IMG/VR virus record: IMGVR_UViG_3300007754_000008
Location: 1 to 64,000 of that record
Direction: 5' to 3' (one strand)
Length of the DNA: 64,000 bases
Origin: a virus
Within the stretch, counting starts at the first letter, position 1; each line of letters starts with the position of its first letter. Under the pieces are notes generated by a model. It saw nothing but the letters and a program-made list of their open reading frames with translations, did no database searches and was not told where the DNA came from. Positions 24,187-32,448 of this stretch are shown here, in pieces. A program made the position numbers and the translations under genes.

Positions 24187-24870
24187 ATGGCTTCAACGTA
24201 CACACCTTTAGGTGTTGAAAAAATGGCTACTGGTGAAAACGCCGGTACATGGGGAACAAAAACTAATACAAACTTAGAAATTATAGAACAAATTGCAGGT
24301 GGTTATACTACACAAGCTATAACATCAACTCCTACTACTTTATCTGTTTCAGACGGATCAACTGGTGCAACTCTTGCACACAGAACTATAGAATTTACAG
24401 GAACAATTGCGGAAGCTACTACGGTAACAATTCCTCTAGATGTTCAAGATTGGTATATAATTAAAAATAACTCATCAGGTGCATACACAGTCACATTTAA
24501 ATATGTTTCAGGTTCAGGATCCACGGTACAATGGTCTGCTACAGATAAAGGAACTAAAATTATTTATGCCACTGCTAATGATGGCACTAATCCTGATATG
24601 GTGGATGTATTAGCTACATCTTCAGAGATAACTTTAGTTAATAATAATGCTCTTGTATTCAATGACGCTGATAACTCAGCAGCTGTTACTGTAGATGTCC
24701 CTACAACAGTTAGTGGTTCTTATACTCTTACTTTACCCGCAGCAGTGGGAGCAGCAGCAGATTATGCTTTAACTACTTCAGATGGGTCTGGAAATACTCA
24801 GTGGACAGCAACCTCAACTTTTGGTATATCAACAGGGAAAGCTATTGCAATGGCAATGATTTTCGGATAA
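24187..24870 (+). CDS. Tail fibre-like structural protein, 227 aa
   Basis: CAGGAG precedes the ATG. The N-terminal YTPLGVEKMATGENAGTWG is a strong signature of fibre-associated proteins in cyanophages and pelagic phages. It probably attaches to the tail or binds a repeat. The remainder is Thr/Ser/Ala-rich beta structure. A TATAAT (24126-24131) and a TTGACA (24133-24138) lie upstream but do not form a good promoter pair. Confidence 0.65.
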   Translation: MASTYTPLGVEKMATGENAGTWGTKTNTNLEIIEQIAGGYTTQAITSTPTTLSVSDGSTGATLAHRTIEFTGTIAEATTVTIPLDVQDWYIIKNNSSGAYTVTFKYVSGSGSTVQWSATDKGTKIIYATANDGTNPDMVDVLATSSEITLVNNNALVFNDADNSAAVTVDVPTTVSGSYTLTLPAAVGAAADYALTTSDGSGNTQWTATSTFGISTGKAIAMAMIFG

Positions 24871-24890
24871 AAAACAAAAGGAATTAAATT

Positions 24891-25286
24891 ATGGCAAATC
24901 CAAATATAGTATCAGTTACAAGTATTTATGGTGGTAATTATGGTTGGGCTTTAACCAACACTTTAACAACAACTTTATTAACAGTTGATGCAGAAAAACT
25001 ATTAAAAATTAATAGAATAGTATGTTCAAATGTTGATGGAACAAATGCAGCAGATTTAAATTTATATGTTGACGGTATGGGTACAGCAGCTGCAAATGGT
25101 CTAACACCAACAGGTGCATCAGCCACAACATATTTAGCAAAAACAATTTCAGTGCCCGCAGATGCATCTTTAGTAGTATCTGACACTCCCATTTATTTAA
25201 TGGAAGGTGATATTCTCAAAGGTGGAGCGAGTGCTGCATCTGATTTAGAACTATTCATATCATATGAAGTCTTAGACGACGCTTAG
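24891..25286 (+). CDS. Small structural protein, 131 aa
   Basis: AAAGGAA precedes the ATG. The chain is beta-type, with IVCSNVDGTNAADLNLYVDG in the middle, like the small virion proteins flanking fibres in related phages. Function unknown. Confidence 0.55.
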   Translation: MANPNIVSVTSIYGGNYGWALTNTLTTTLLTVDAEKLLKINRIVCSNVDGTNAADLNLYVDGMGTAAANGLTPTGASATTYLAKTISVPADASLVVSDTPIYLMEGDILKGGASAASDLELFISYEVLDDA

Positions 25287-25298
25287 GAGGTTTAAATT

Positions 25299-27215
25299 AT
25301 GGCTGGCAATGGCGGAATAATCGGACCCCCTAATACTGTAACTAACGGCTGTGCAGCGTGTGGCAGTGCACCAGGTGTTTGGCAAATGAACACCGTATAT
25401 TCTTATGTAAAAAATTCAGATTGGGTTTATAATTTCGCAACTCAAGATTACATGGTAGTCGCTGGTGGTGGGTCTGGTGGTGCAGCACAATATAATGGAG
25501 CAGGTGGTGGTGGAGCTGGAGGTTATCGTGCATCAGGGTATGGACCAAGTCCATTACAAGGATGCTCTATATCTACAAAATGGGGAACTTATCCAATTAC
25601 AGTTGGAGCTGGAGGCGCTGCGGCAGGAGGAAATCCTGGTTCAGGAACTCATAATAATGGTAATGCAGGAACTAATTCAATTTTTTCAACTATCACATCA
25701 GCAGGTGGTGGTTATGGTAGTGCAGGAAACCCAGCTGGTGTTGGTGGACCTGGAGGTTCAGGTGGCGGAGCTGGTGGAGGTGCAAGAAGCACAGCTGGAG
25801 GTTCAGGTAATACGCCCCCTACAGCTCCACCTCAAGGTTTTGATGGTGGAACTTCTCCTACACCTGGCCCAACTTATGATAACGCCGCTGGAGGAGGTGG
25901 TGGAGCTACTGCTGTTGGAGAAAAAGGATCAAACGGAGATAATAATTCAGGAGCAGGAGGTGCTGGAGCTCCAAATACAATTACAGGCTCTGACGTAACA
26001 TACGCAGGTGGTGGTGGAGGTTCAGACATACCTACAGGATCTGCTGGAGCTGGTGGAGCTGGCGGCGGTGGAGCTGGAGGTTGTTGCTCAGCAACAAATG
26101 GTACAAATAACACTGGAGGAGGTGGAGGTGGATCAGGTCCTGCTGGTAGTCCAGGTCCTGCTGGAGCAAGTGGAGCAGGTGGATCAGGAATTGTAGTTGT
26201 AAAAACAACTACTCCTTTCACAACATGTAGTGCATGTGCCCCTGTAGCATATGACGGAACAAATTATATAGGAACATTTAAAGCATCAACAAACATAAAT
26301 TTAGGTACAACCAATCCATTTATAGCATTCGATTATCTAGTAGTTGGTGCTGGTGGAGCTGGTGGTAGACATAAAGGTGGTGGAGGTGGAGCTGGTGGAT
26401 TCAGAACATCTTTTCCAGGTGGAACAAAATTATATTTAAGTCCGGGATCTAATACGGTTCAGGTAGGAGCCGGTGGAACGGCAACTCCAGCTCCTTCAGG
26501 AGGACCAGTTGCATGTGCAAGTGGAGAGCCTTCATATGTAGGAATGATTACATCAACTGGTGGTGGTGGAGGCGGAACACCTGGACCAACTGATTCTCCT
26601 ACAGCAGGAGCAGGAGCAGGTCATCCAGGAGGATCAGGTGGTGGTGTTTCAGATATGAGAACGGATGCATCTTACAAAGGAGCAGGTAATACTCCTCCTG
26701 TAAGTCCTCCACAAGGAAATCCAGGAGGACTGGGAGTTGACTTTCCACCATCAGGTGGTGGTGGAGGTGGTGGAGCTTCATGTGCAGGAGCAAATGCAAC
26801 TACACCAGGAAGTGGACCAAGTCCGTCTAATGCTGGTGGTGCTGGTGGAGCAGGAACAGCAAACTCAATATCAGGAGCTTCAGTCACTTACGCAGGTGGT
26901 GGTGGAGGTGGGCTTGAACCAGGTGGATCTGGTGCAGGTTCTGGTGGAGCTGGCGGTGGTGGAGCCGGTAATTCAAGTGGTGGAGCAGGTACAGCAGGAT
27001 CAGTTAATACTGGTGGTGGTGGAGGAGGTGGTGGAACACCTAACTCAGGTGGAGGTAATGGAGGTTCAGGAATTGTTATTCTTAGAATTGCAGCAGCTTG
27101 TGCGCCAGCATGTTTAGCAGCCGCTCCGGGAACTAATACAATAACAACTTTGCCGGCACCCGCAGGTGGTTGTAAAGTAGCTACATTTACGGTAGACGGA
27201 ACTATAACATTATAG
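25299..27215 (+). CDS. Glycine-rich tail fibre with two domains, 638 aa
   Basis: GGAGG precedes the ATG. Two homologous Gly-rich domains are visible. The first runs from YMVVAGGGSGG to GGSGIVVVK, the second from DYLVVGAGGAGG to GGSGIVILR. Each has many GGGG and GGAGG runs that can form stacked polyglycine-II helices, as known for the gp38-type adhesins of T4-like phages. Extra cysteines sit in CSACAP and at the C-terminus. It is the likely receptor-binding protein, paralogous to the protein at 28326. Confidence 0.75.
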   Translation: MAGNGGIIGPPNTVTNGCAACGSAPGVWQMNTVYSYVKNSDWVYNFATQDYMVVAGGGSGGAAQYNGAGGGGAGGYRASGYGPSPLQGCSISTKWGTYPITVGAGGAAAGGNPGSGTHNNGNAGTNSIFSTITSAGGGYGSAGNPAGVGGPGGSGGGAGGGARSTAGGSGNTPPTAPPQGFDGGTSPTPGPTYDNAAGGGGGATAVGEKGSNGDNNSGAGGAGAPNTITGSDVTYAGGGGGSDIPTGSAGAGGAGGGGAGGCCSATNGTNNTGGGGGGSGPAGSPGPAGASGAGGSGIVVVKTTTPFTTCSACAPVAYDGTNYIGTFKASTNINLGTTNPFIAFDYLVVGAGGAGGRHKGGGGGAGGFRTSFPGGTKLYLSPGSNTVQVGAGGTATPAPSGGPVACASGEPSYVGMITSTGGGGGGTPGPTDSPTAGAGAGHPGGSGGGVSDMRTDASYKGAGNTPPVSPPQGNPGGLGVDFPPSGGGGGGGASCAGANATTPGSGPSPSNAGGAGGAGTANSISGASVTYAGGGGGGLEPGGSGAGSGGAGGGGAGNSSGGAGTAGSVNTGGGGGGGGTPNSGGGNGGSGIVILRIAAACAPACLAAAPGTNTITTLPAPAGGCKVATFTVDGTITL

Positions 27216-27232
27216 TATAGTAAAAAGTCCTA

Positions 27233-27811
27233 ATGAAAGAAATAGACAGTCTTTTTCCTGTTCCTCTATATAAAACTTCTTTAAATGTAGATTTAAAATC
27301 TATTAAAAAACACATTTCTAAAATAGCTAAACAATATAAATTAAATAGAAACGAAATTTTAAATGTAGACACATCACATAATGTCTATGATTTAGTTAAA
27401 GATGATTTTTTTAAACCTTTATTGAATGAGTTTTTGAATCATTCTAAAGTATTTCTTAAAGAATTAGGGTATGATCAAGCCTTTCTTAATCAATGTTTTG
27501 TCGAAAGTTCTTGGTTTAATTTAAGTTTTAAGAATGATAATCTAGCTAAACATATCCATCCTGGGTCCTTTGTCTCAGGAGCTTTTTATGTAGAATCTGA
27601 CCCATTAGACCATATATACTTTTATAGAGAAGATGATATGACCTTACCTCCCTCTAATCCTACCTATCTTTCCAATAGGTACATACAATATCCTTGCAAA
27701 AAAAGTCAATTATTGATATTTAAAAGCAATTTAAATCATAATACAGGAACCAAGAAAAAAGGTAAAAAAACTGTAATATCATTTAATATAGGCAAGTTGA
27801 CAATAAGTTAA
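27233..27811 (+). CDS. Putative 2OG-Fe(II) oxygenase, 192 aa
   Basis: The pattern H107-x-H109-PGSFVSG, distal H169 (NLNHNTG) and ISFNIG matches the putative 2OG-Fe(II) oxygenase family (2OG-FeII_5). There KHIHP-type motifs bind iron and a distal His completes the site. The family's usual Arg after the distal His is replaced by Lys. The substrate is unknown. It lies between two glycine-rich fibre genes, so a fibre or host-surface residue is a guess. Confidence 0.6.
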   Translation: MKEIDSLFPVPLYKTSLNVDLKSIKKHISKIAKQYKLNRNEILNVDTSHNVYDLVKDDFFKPLLNEFLNHSKVFLKELGYDQAFLNQCFVESSWFNLSFKNDNLAKHIHPGSFVSGAFYVESDPLDHIYFYREDDMTLPPSNPTYLSNRYIQYPCKKSQLLIFKSNLNHNTGTKKKGKKTVISFNIGKLTIS

Positions 27812-27847
27812 AATTTTAATATAAAATAACTTTTAAGGAGTATAAAT

Positions 27848-28315
27848 ATGGCACATTTCGCAGAACTAAAATCAATGACAGATCCTACTGGATTTACGTC
27901 AGATTCACATCAAGTAGTACAAAAAGTTGTCGTTGTAGGCAATGATGTTTCTACAGCAGCAGGTCCTTTAGGAGATAATGACATGCATGTTGATGGAGAA
28001 ACATGGTGCGTTAATTTTTTTAAAGGTGGAACTTGGAAACAAACTTCTTACAATCATAATTTTAGAAAACAATATTGCGGTAAAGGTTATGTATATGACG
28101 CTGCAAAAGATAAATTTTTAAGTCCTCAACCTTTTGCATCTTGGTCTTTAGATGGTAATGATGATTGGCAAGCACCAGTCACATATCCAACTGATACTAC
28201 AGATAAAAATATAACGTGGGACGAAGACAATCTAAGATGGACTGCAACGGATAATTCAGATCCAGTCAATAATTTCAATTGGGATGCATCAACATTAGCT
28301 TGGGTATCCGCATAA
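27848..28315 (+). CDS. Conserved structural protein, 155 aa
   Basis: AAGGAG precedes the ATG. The middle has YNHNFRKQYCGKGYVYD and the C-terminus is Trp- and Asp-rich (WDEDNLRW, NWDAS). It is a pattern widespread in marine phages beside fibre genes, with no assigned role. Likely a fibre or baseplate accessory. Confidence 0.62.
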   Translation: MAHFAELKSMTDPTGFTSDSHQVVQKVVVVGNDVSTAAGPLGDNDMHVDGETWCVNFFKGGTWKQTSYNHNFRKQYCGKGYVYDAAKDKFLSPQPFASWSLDGNDDWQAPVTYPTDTTDKNITWDEDNLRWTATDNSDPVNNFNWDASTLAWVSA

Positions 28316-28325
28316 GGAGACTCAA

Positions 28326-30107
28326 ATGGCACAGCCAGTAGGATCAACAAACGGCGGCATAATCGGAGCAAGTAATAAAACTTCTTTCGGTAAAGATACT
28401 GTTACATCAATCACAGCTACAGGTTGTTTTACAACACAATCAGGAACTAGAGTTATTGATTATTCAATAGTCGCTGGTGGCGGGGGTGGTGGCGGACGAT
28501 ATTATTCAGGTGGCGGCGGAGCAGGCGGAATGCAGTCGGGCACTAATCTTTCAGTTTGTGGATCAACAGCCTATCCTGTCACAGTAGGTGGAGGAGGAGC
28601 TAAAGGTGGAGCAACTTGCGAAGGTACTCCAGGTGCACAAGGCACTACTGGAACTAATTCAACTGGATTTTGTGTTACATCTTGTGGAGGTGGTGGTGGA
28701 GCAAGTGATGGAGCTAGTCCAGGTATTGCTGACGGAAAACCAGGTGGGTCTGGCGGAGGTGGAACTTCTAATAGTGGGTGTGGTGGAACAGGTGTGGCCT
28801 GTCAAGGAAATGACGGAGGCGATCAATCACAACCAGCAACAAATGACGCAGCAGGCGCAGGCGGTGGAGGTGCCGGAGCAGTCGGAGCAAATAATCCTTC
28901 CCAATCAACAGGGGGAGCTGGAGGTGCTGGAGCAACAAGTCCAATAAATTGTACACTTTATGCAGGTGGTGGCGGAGGTGGAGCTTGGAATTGTGGAACT
29001 GCAGCAGTGGGTGGACCAGGCGGCGGTGGAGCAGGAGGAGCAAATAATGTTTCTTGTGCTGTAGCTGGAACTGTAAATACTGGAGGCGGCGGTGGTGGTG
29101 CAAGCGGCTATTCAGGAAACTATTGTCTTGGTGCTGCAGGTGGTTCAGGAATAGTTATCGTAAAAGAATTAAACAAAGCAAGTGGTATGTGGTCAATGGA
29201 CTCTCAATTTCAAAATCAATCAGCAGGGACATGGCCAGAAACCCCACCTAATTTTGTAACTGCTACAGGTGGATGTATAAGTTATTCAGGGGATTACAAA
29301 ATTCATACATTTTTAGCTTCAGCTGACTTTATAGTTTCTGCAGCAGGAACTCCTGCTGGTTCAACAACAGTTGATTACTTAGTAGTAGGTGGTGGTGGAG
29401 GCGGTGGACATGCAAGTAGCTCAGGTGGTGGTGGAGCTGGTGGATATAGAGAATCTTCTGGTGTAGCTTCTGGTTGTTATACAAGATCACCTTTAGGAGC
29501 ATGTGTTGCTGCATTAGCAGTTTCTAAACAAACTTATGCTATAACTGTTGGTGGTGGTGGACCAAATGGACCCGGAACTTCTTCCTCTAAAAATGGTTCT
29601 CTTTCAACATTTAGTACAATTACATCAGCAGGTGGTGGAGGTGGTGGAACATTTTGTGGTGGTGCAGGTACACCAATTTATAATGGAGCTGCCGGTGGAT
29701 CCGGAGGTGGAGGAGCTGCGCCAGCACCACCGACAGGACCAGGAGCCGGTGGAGCTGGAGATACACCTAATACAACACCAGATCAAGGTTTTCCTGGTGG
29801 TGGTGGTGTTCACCCAGGGGGATATTTCTCAGCTGGTGGTGGAGGTGGTGCAACTGCGGCTGGTGCTACAGGTGGCGCTCCTGGTTCTGGAAAAGGTGGA
29901 GCAGGTGCAACTTCTTGTATTACAGCAAGTCCTGTTGGAAGAGCAGGTGGAGGAAATGGAAATGGTTGTGGTGGTCCAGCTGGACCTCCTGTAGGTTTTG
30001 GTGGTGGAGCAAGTGGAGTAGCTGGAGGAACAAACACTGGAGGTGGTGGTGGTGCATGTGCAGCAGGTGGTCCAGGTGTTGTTATTCTTAGATATAAATA
30101 TCAATAA
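28326..30107 (+). CDS. Second glycine-rich tail fibre, 593 aa
   Basis: AAGGAG precedes the ATG. It is a paralogue of the protein at 25299, again with two Gly-rich domains. The first ends GGSGIVIVKELNKASG, the second runs from VDYLVVGGGGGGG to GGPGVVILRYKYQ. A Trp/Met linker (GMWSMDSQFQNQSAG) joins them. Two adhesins could broaden host range, or form a heteromeric tip. The DNA is unusually rich in GGT/GGA codons. Confidence 0.72.
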   Translation: MAQPVGSTNGGIIGASNKTSFGKDTVTSITATGCFTTQSGTRVIDYSIVAGGGGGGGRYYSGGGGAGGMQSGTNLSVCGSTAYPVTVGGGGAKGGATCEGTPGAQGTTGTNSTGFCVTSCGGGGGASDGASPGIADGKPGGSGGGGTSNSGCGGTGVACQGNDGGDQSQPATNDAAGAGGGGAGAVGANNPSQSTGGAGGAGATSPINCTLYAGGGGGGAWNCGTAAVGGPGGGGAGGANNVSCAVAGTVNTGGGGGGASGYSGNYCLGAAGGSGIVIVKELNKASGMWSMDSQFQNQSAGTWPETPPNFVTATGGCISYSGDYKIHTFLASADFIVSAAGTPAGSTTVDYLVVGGGGGGGHASSSGGGGAGGYRESSGVASGCYTRSPLGACVAALAVSKQTYAITVGGGGPNGPGTSSSKNGSLSTFSTITSAGGGGGGTFCGGAGTPIYNGAAGGSGGGGAAPAPPTGPGAGGAGDTPNTTPDQGFPGGGGVHPGGYFSAGGGGGATAAGATGGAPGSGKGGAGATSCITASPVGRAGGGNGNGCGGPAGPPVGFGGGASGVAGGTNTGGGGGACAAGGPGVVILRYKYQ

Positions 30108-30122
30108 TTGACAGTTTCATAA

Positions 30123-30171
30123 TTGATCCAGATCAATGCTTTGTATTATACTTTACATTATAATATATTTA
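30123..30171 (+). promoter_or_regulatory. Candidate FNR-type activator site with -10 box
   Basis: TTGATCCAGATCAA (30123-30136) is an exact match to the FNR consensus TTGAT-N4-ATCAA. A perfect TATAAT lies at 30159-30164, putting transcription start near 30171. The centre of the site is then at -41.5, the class II activator position. It drives three oxygenase genes. AT-rich DNA makes the 10-base match alone possible by chance; the spacing is the stronger evidence. Confidence 0.6.
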
Positions 30172-30197
30172 AAGTATAAACTAATATACGAAAGCTT

Positions 30198-30827
30198 ATG
30201 AATTTAACAAACTATTTTTGGTATTTTCAATCAGCAATTCCTCACAGAATTTGTGATGATATTGTTAAGTATGGAAAATCTTTACAAGATCAATTAGCCA
30301 CTACAGGTGGGTATGGTGATCCTAAAAGATTAAATCAAAAACAACTTAAAGATTTAAAAAAGAAAAGAGATTCAGATATTGTATGGATGAACGATAGATG
30401 GATATATAAAGAAATACAACCTTATGTCCATCAAGCTAATACATCTGCAGGTTGGAATTTTCAATGGGATTTTTCTGAGTCTTGTCAATTTACAAAATAT
30501 AATAAAGGCCAATACTATGATTGGCATTGTGATGGTTGGGATAAATCTTATCATGCTCCTAATACTCCTACTCATGGTAAAATTAGAAAATTATCGGTAA
30601 CTGTGTCTTTATCAGAAGGAGGTAAAGATTATACGGGAGGCGAATTAGAATTTGATTTTAGAAATTTAGATCCAGATAAAAAACCAAACATTAGAAAATG
30701 TAAAGAGGTACTCCCTAAAGGATCTTTAGTGGTGTTCCCTGGATTTGTTTGGCATAGAGTATGTCCAGTTAAAAAAGGATCAAGACATAGTTTAGTAATC
30801 TGGAATTTAGGGTGGCCATATAAATGA
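30198..30827 (+). CDS. 2OG-Fe(II) oxygenase (prolyl-4-hydroxylase-like), 209 aa
   Basis: The protein should use oxygen, 2-oxoglutarate and Fe(II) to hydroxylate a protein or small molecule. The iron triad is H110-x-D112 (YDWHCDG) and H186 (FVWHRV). R196 can bind 2-oxoglutarate (SRHSLV). GKIRKLSVTVSLS and GELEF are typical core strands of P4H-type enzymes. The gene follows the FNR-type promoter and overlaps the next oxygenase by four bases. Substrate unknown. Confidence 0.82.
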   Translation: MNLTNYFWYFQSAIPHRICDDIVKYGKSLQDQLATTGGYGDPKRLNQKQLKDLKKKRDSDIVWMNDRWIYKEIQPYVHQANTSAGWNFQWDFSESCQFTKYNKGQYYDWHCDGWDKSYHAPNTPTHGKIRKLSVTVSLSEGGKDYTGGELEFDFRNLDPDKKPNIRKCKEVLPKGSLVVFPGFVWHRVCPVKKGSRHSLVIWNLGWPYK

Positions 30828-31570
30828 AAAAGAAACAAAAAAAAGCAAGAAAAGTAAAAACTCAAAAAGAATTGGATAAGATATCCTGTGGAAGTGCAAA
30901 ATCATTTCCACAACAATTAAATAGAGAAGACCTTTTTAAATGTCCTGTATGGTTTGCTGATGAACCTGCATTTGTAGATGATTTAAATAGAGCTTCAGAT
31001 AAATATATTGAAGTAGCTAAAAATAATTTAAAAAAAGATATAGATAAAAGAAATAAAAAATTTGGAGATAAAGGAGATATGGGTAACGTATTTCATTCAA
31101 CTACTTTAGTGGGAGATCCTAATTTTTTAGAACTTACAAATTATATAGGGGCAACCGCAAATAATTTATTATTAGAAATGGGTTTTGACTTAACTAATTA
31201 TCAAGTATTTATTACAGAAATGTGGGTACAAGAATTTGCTAAAAAAGGAGGAGGTCATCATACATTACACACACATTGGAATGGTCATATATCCGGTTTT
31301 TATTTTTTAAAATGCAGTGAAAAAACATCACGACCTTTATTTGAAGACCCTAGAGCAGGGAATATAATGAATCTTTTACCCGAAAAAGATAAAACAAAAG
31401 TAACTTATGCTAGTCATCAAATTAATTATGAAGTAAAACCAGGAAGAATGATTTTTTTCCCCTCTTACATGCCTCATCAATATATAGTAGATATGGGGTA
31501 TGAACCATTTAGGTTTATTCATTGGAACTGTCAAGCTATACCGAAAGGAGTATTAAATGTCCAAAAATAA
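30824..31570 (+). CDS. Putative 2OG-Fe(II) oxygenase, 248 aa
   Basis: ATGA overlap with the previous gene. After a very basic N-terminus (MKKKQKKARKVK) comes the 2OG-FeII_5-type core: H149-T-H151-WNGHISGFYF, then a FFPSYMPHQ with H218, and R230 in EPFRFIHWN. The C-terminal third is compact. It is a distinct subfamily from the upstream enzyme, and substrate unknown. Confidence 0.75.
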   Translation: MKKKQKKARKVKTQKELDKISCGSAKSFPQQLNREDLFKCPVWFADEPAFVDDLNRASDKYIEVAKNNLKKDIDKRNKKFGDKGDMGNVFHSTTLVGDPNFLELTNYIGATANNLLLEMGFDLTNYQVFITEMWVQEFAKKGGGHHTLHTHWNGHISGFYFLKCSEKTSRPLFEDPRAGNIMNLLPEKDKTKVTYASHQINYEVKPGRMIFFPSYMPHQYIVDMGYEPFRFIHWNCQAIPKGVLNVQK

Positions 31571-31730
31571 AATGATTCAACTTACTCATTTAAAAAATAC
31601 ATGTGCTTCACAAGTAGCATACGTTCAAAATTTATTGGGTCACCACCCTAGAAAATATTCTAATGATTTTGTAGAACAAATCATAGAAAATAAAAGAAAG
31701 GAGACAAAAAATGTCGTTCAAAAAAAATAA
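31557..31730 (+). CDS. Small hypothetical protein, 57 aa
   Basis: An excellent AAAGGAG SD sits eight bases before the ATG. The chain is helical and basic with a His pair (GHHPRKY). It overlaps the previous gene by 14 bases and the next by 20. No family recognised. Confidence 0.6.
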   Translation: MSKNKMIQLTHLKNTCASQVAYVQNLLGHHPRKYSNDFVEQIIENKRKETKNVVQKK

Positions 31731-32346
31731 ATATACAGTGTTAAAAGGAGCTATTAATAGAGAAATGGCTGATTTTTGTTTTGCTTATTTCTTAAATAAA
31801 AGAAAGGCAGCAAGATTTTTATTTGATCAAAAATATATATCCCCTTTTACTGAGTACTGGGGTGTATGGAATGATGACCAAGTTCCTAATACTTATTCTC
31901 ATTACGCAGATTTAGTCATGGAAACTTTATTACAAAAAGTTCAACCTGTTATGGAAAAACATACCTCACTTAAATTAAGTCCTACATATTCCTATGCAAG
32001 AATTTATAAAAAAGGAGATGTGCTTGCTAGACATAAAGATAGATATTCTTGTGAAATATCTACTACTTTAAATCTAGGAGGAGATGATTGGCCAATTTAT
32101 CTTGATCCTACAACTAAGACAGGTCAAGCAGGTATTAAAGTAGATTTAAAACCAGGAGATATGCTTATATACTCTGGCTGTGAACTTGAACACTGGAGAG
32201 AAGAATTTACTGGTAAAGACTGTGGACAAGTATTTTTACATTATAATAAAAAAGGTTCTAAAGTAGCTAAAGAAAATGAATTTGATAAACGTCCATTTCT
32301 AGGACTTCCTGCGTGGTATAAAGGCTTTACATTACCTAAAAAATAG
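31711..32346 (+). CDS. 2OG-Fe(II) oxygenase, cyanophage-like, 211 aa
   Basis: AAAGGAG precedes the ATG. The iron triad reads H108-x-D110 (RHKDR) and H161 (ELEHWRE). The segment YSYARIYKKGD before it and LKPGDMLIYSG before the distal His are typical of phage-encoded oxygenases that I know from cyanophages. The usual 2OG-binding Arg position is less clear (QVFLHYN follows). It ends an oxygenase operon. Substrate unknown. Confidence 0.75.
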   Translation: MSFKKNKYTVLKGAINREMADFCFAYFLNKRKAARFLFDQKYISPFTEYWGVWNDDQVPNTYSHYADLVMETLLQKVQPVMEKHTSLKLSPTYSYARIYKKGDVLARHKDRYSCEISTTLNLGGDDWPIYLDPTTKTGQAGIKVDLKPGDMLIYSGCELEHWREEFTGKDCGQVFLHYNKKGSKVAKENEFDKRPFLGLPAWYKGFTLPKK

Positions 32347-32356
32347 TTTATACATT

Positions 32357-32397
32357 AAGCTTGCAGGGGGAAACTCCACCACAGATTCCCCTTGCTT
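32357..32397 (+). terminator. Terminator-like hairpin
   Basis: The stem pairs AAGC and GGGGGAA with TTCCCC and GCTT across a 13-base loop, 10 bases after the oxygenase stop. It is followed by AAATCTATT rather than a T run. It separates the oxygenase operon from the tail-hub operon. Confidence 0.5.
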
Positions 32398-32404
32398 AAA
32401 TCTA

Positions 32405-32431
32405 TTGATTATCCCTAAAATCTGCTATAGT
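32405..32431 (+). promoter_or_regulatory. Weak promoter candidate
   Basis: TTGATT (32405-32410) and TATAGT (32426-32431) are 15 bp apart, short for sigma-70. They lie 20-40 bases before the tail-hub ATG, and the hairpin upstream makes a start here sensible. Confidence 0.3.
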
Positions 32432-32448
32432 TATAAAAAAGGATTTTT

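Noticed and set aside
23905-24203. Cys/Phe-rich frames antisense to the 33-bp repeats
   Set aside because: They exist only because of the tandem repeat and have no start signals.
25342-26221. Long open frames on both strands within the first Gly-rich fibre gene
   Set aside because: They arise from GGT/GGA codon repetition read in other frames (Val/Leu/Gln- or Pro-rich translations) and have no SD.
28588-30104. Open frames inside the second Gly-rich fibre gene
   Set aside because: Same cause as above: repeat-driven shadows with low-complexity translations.
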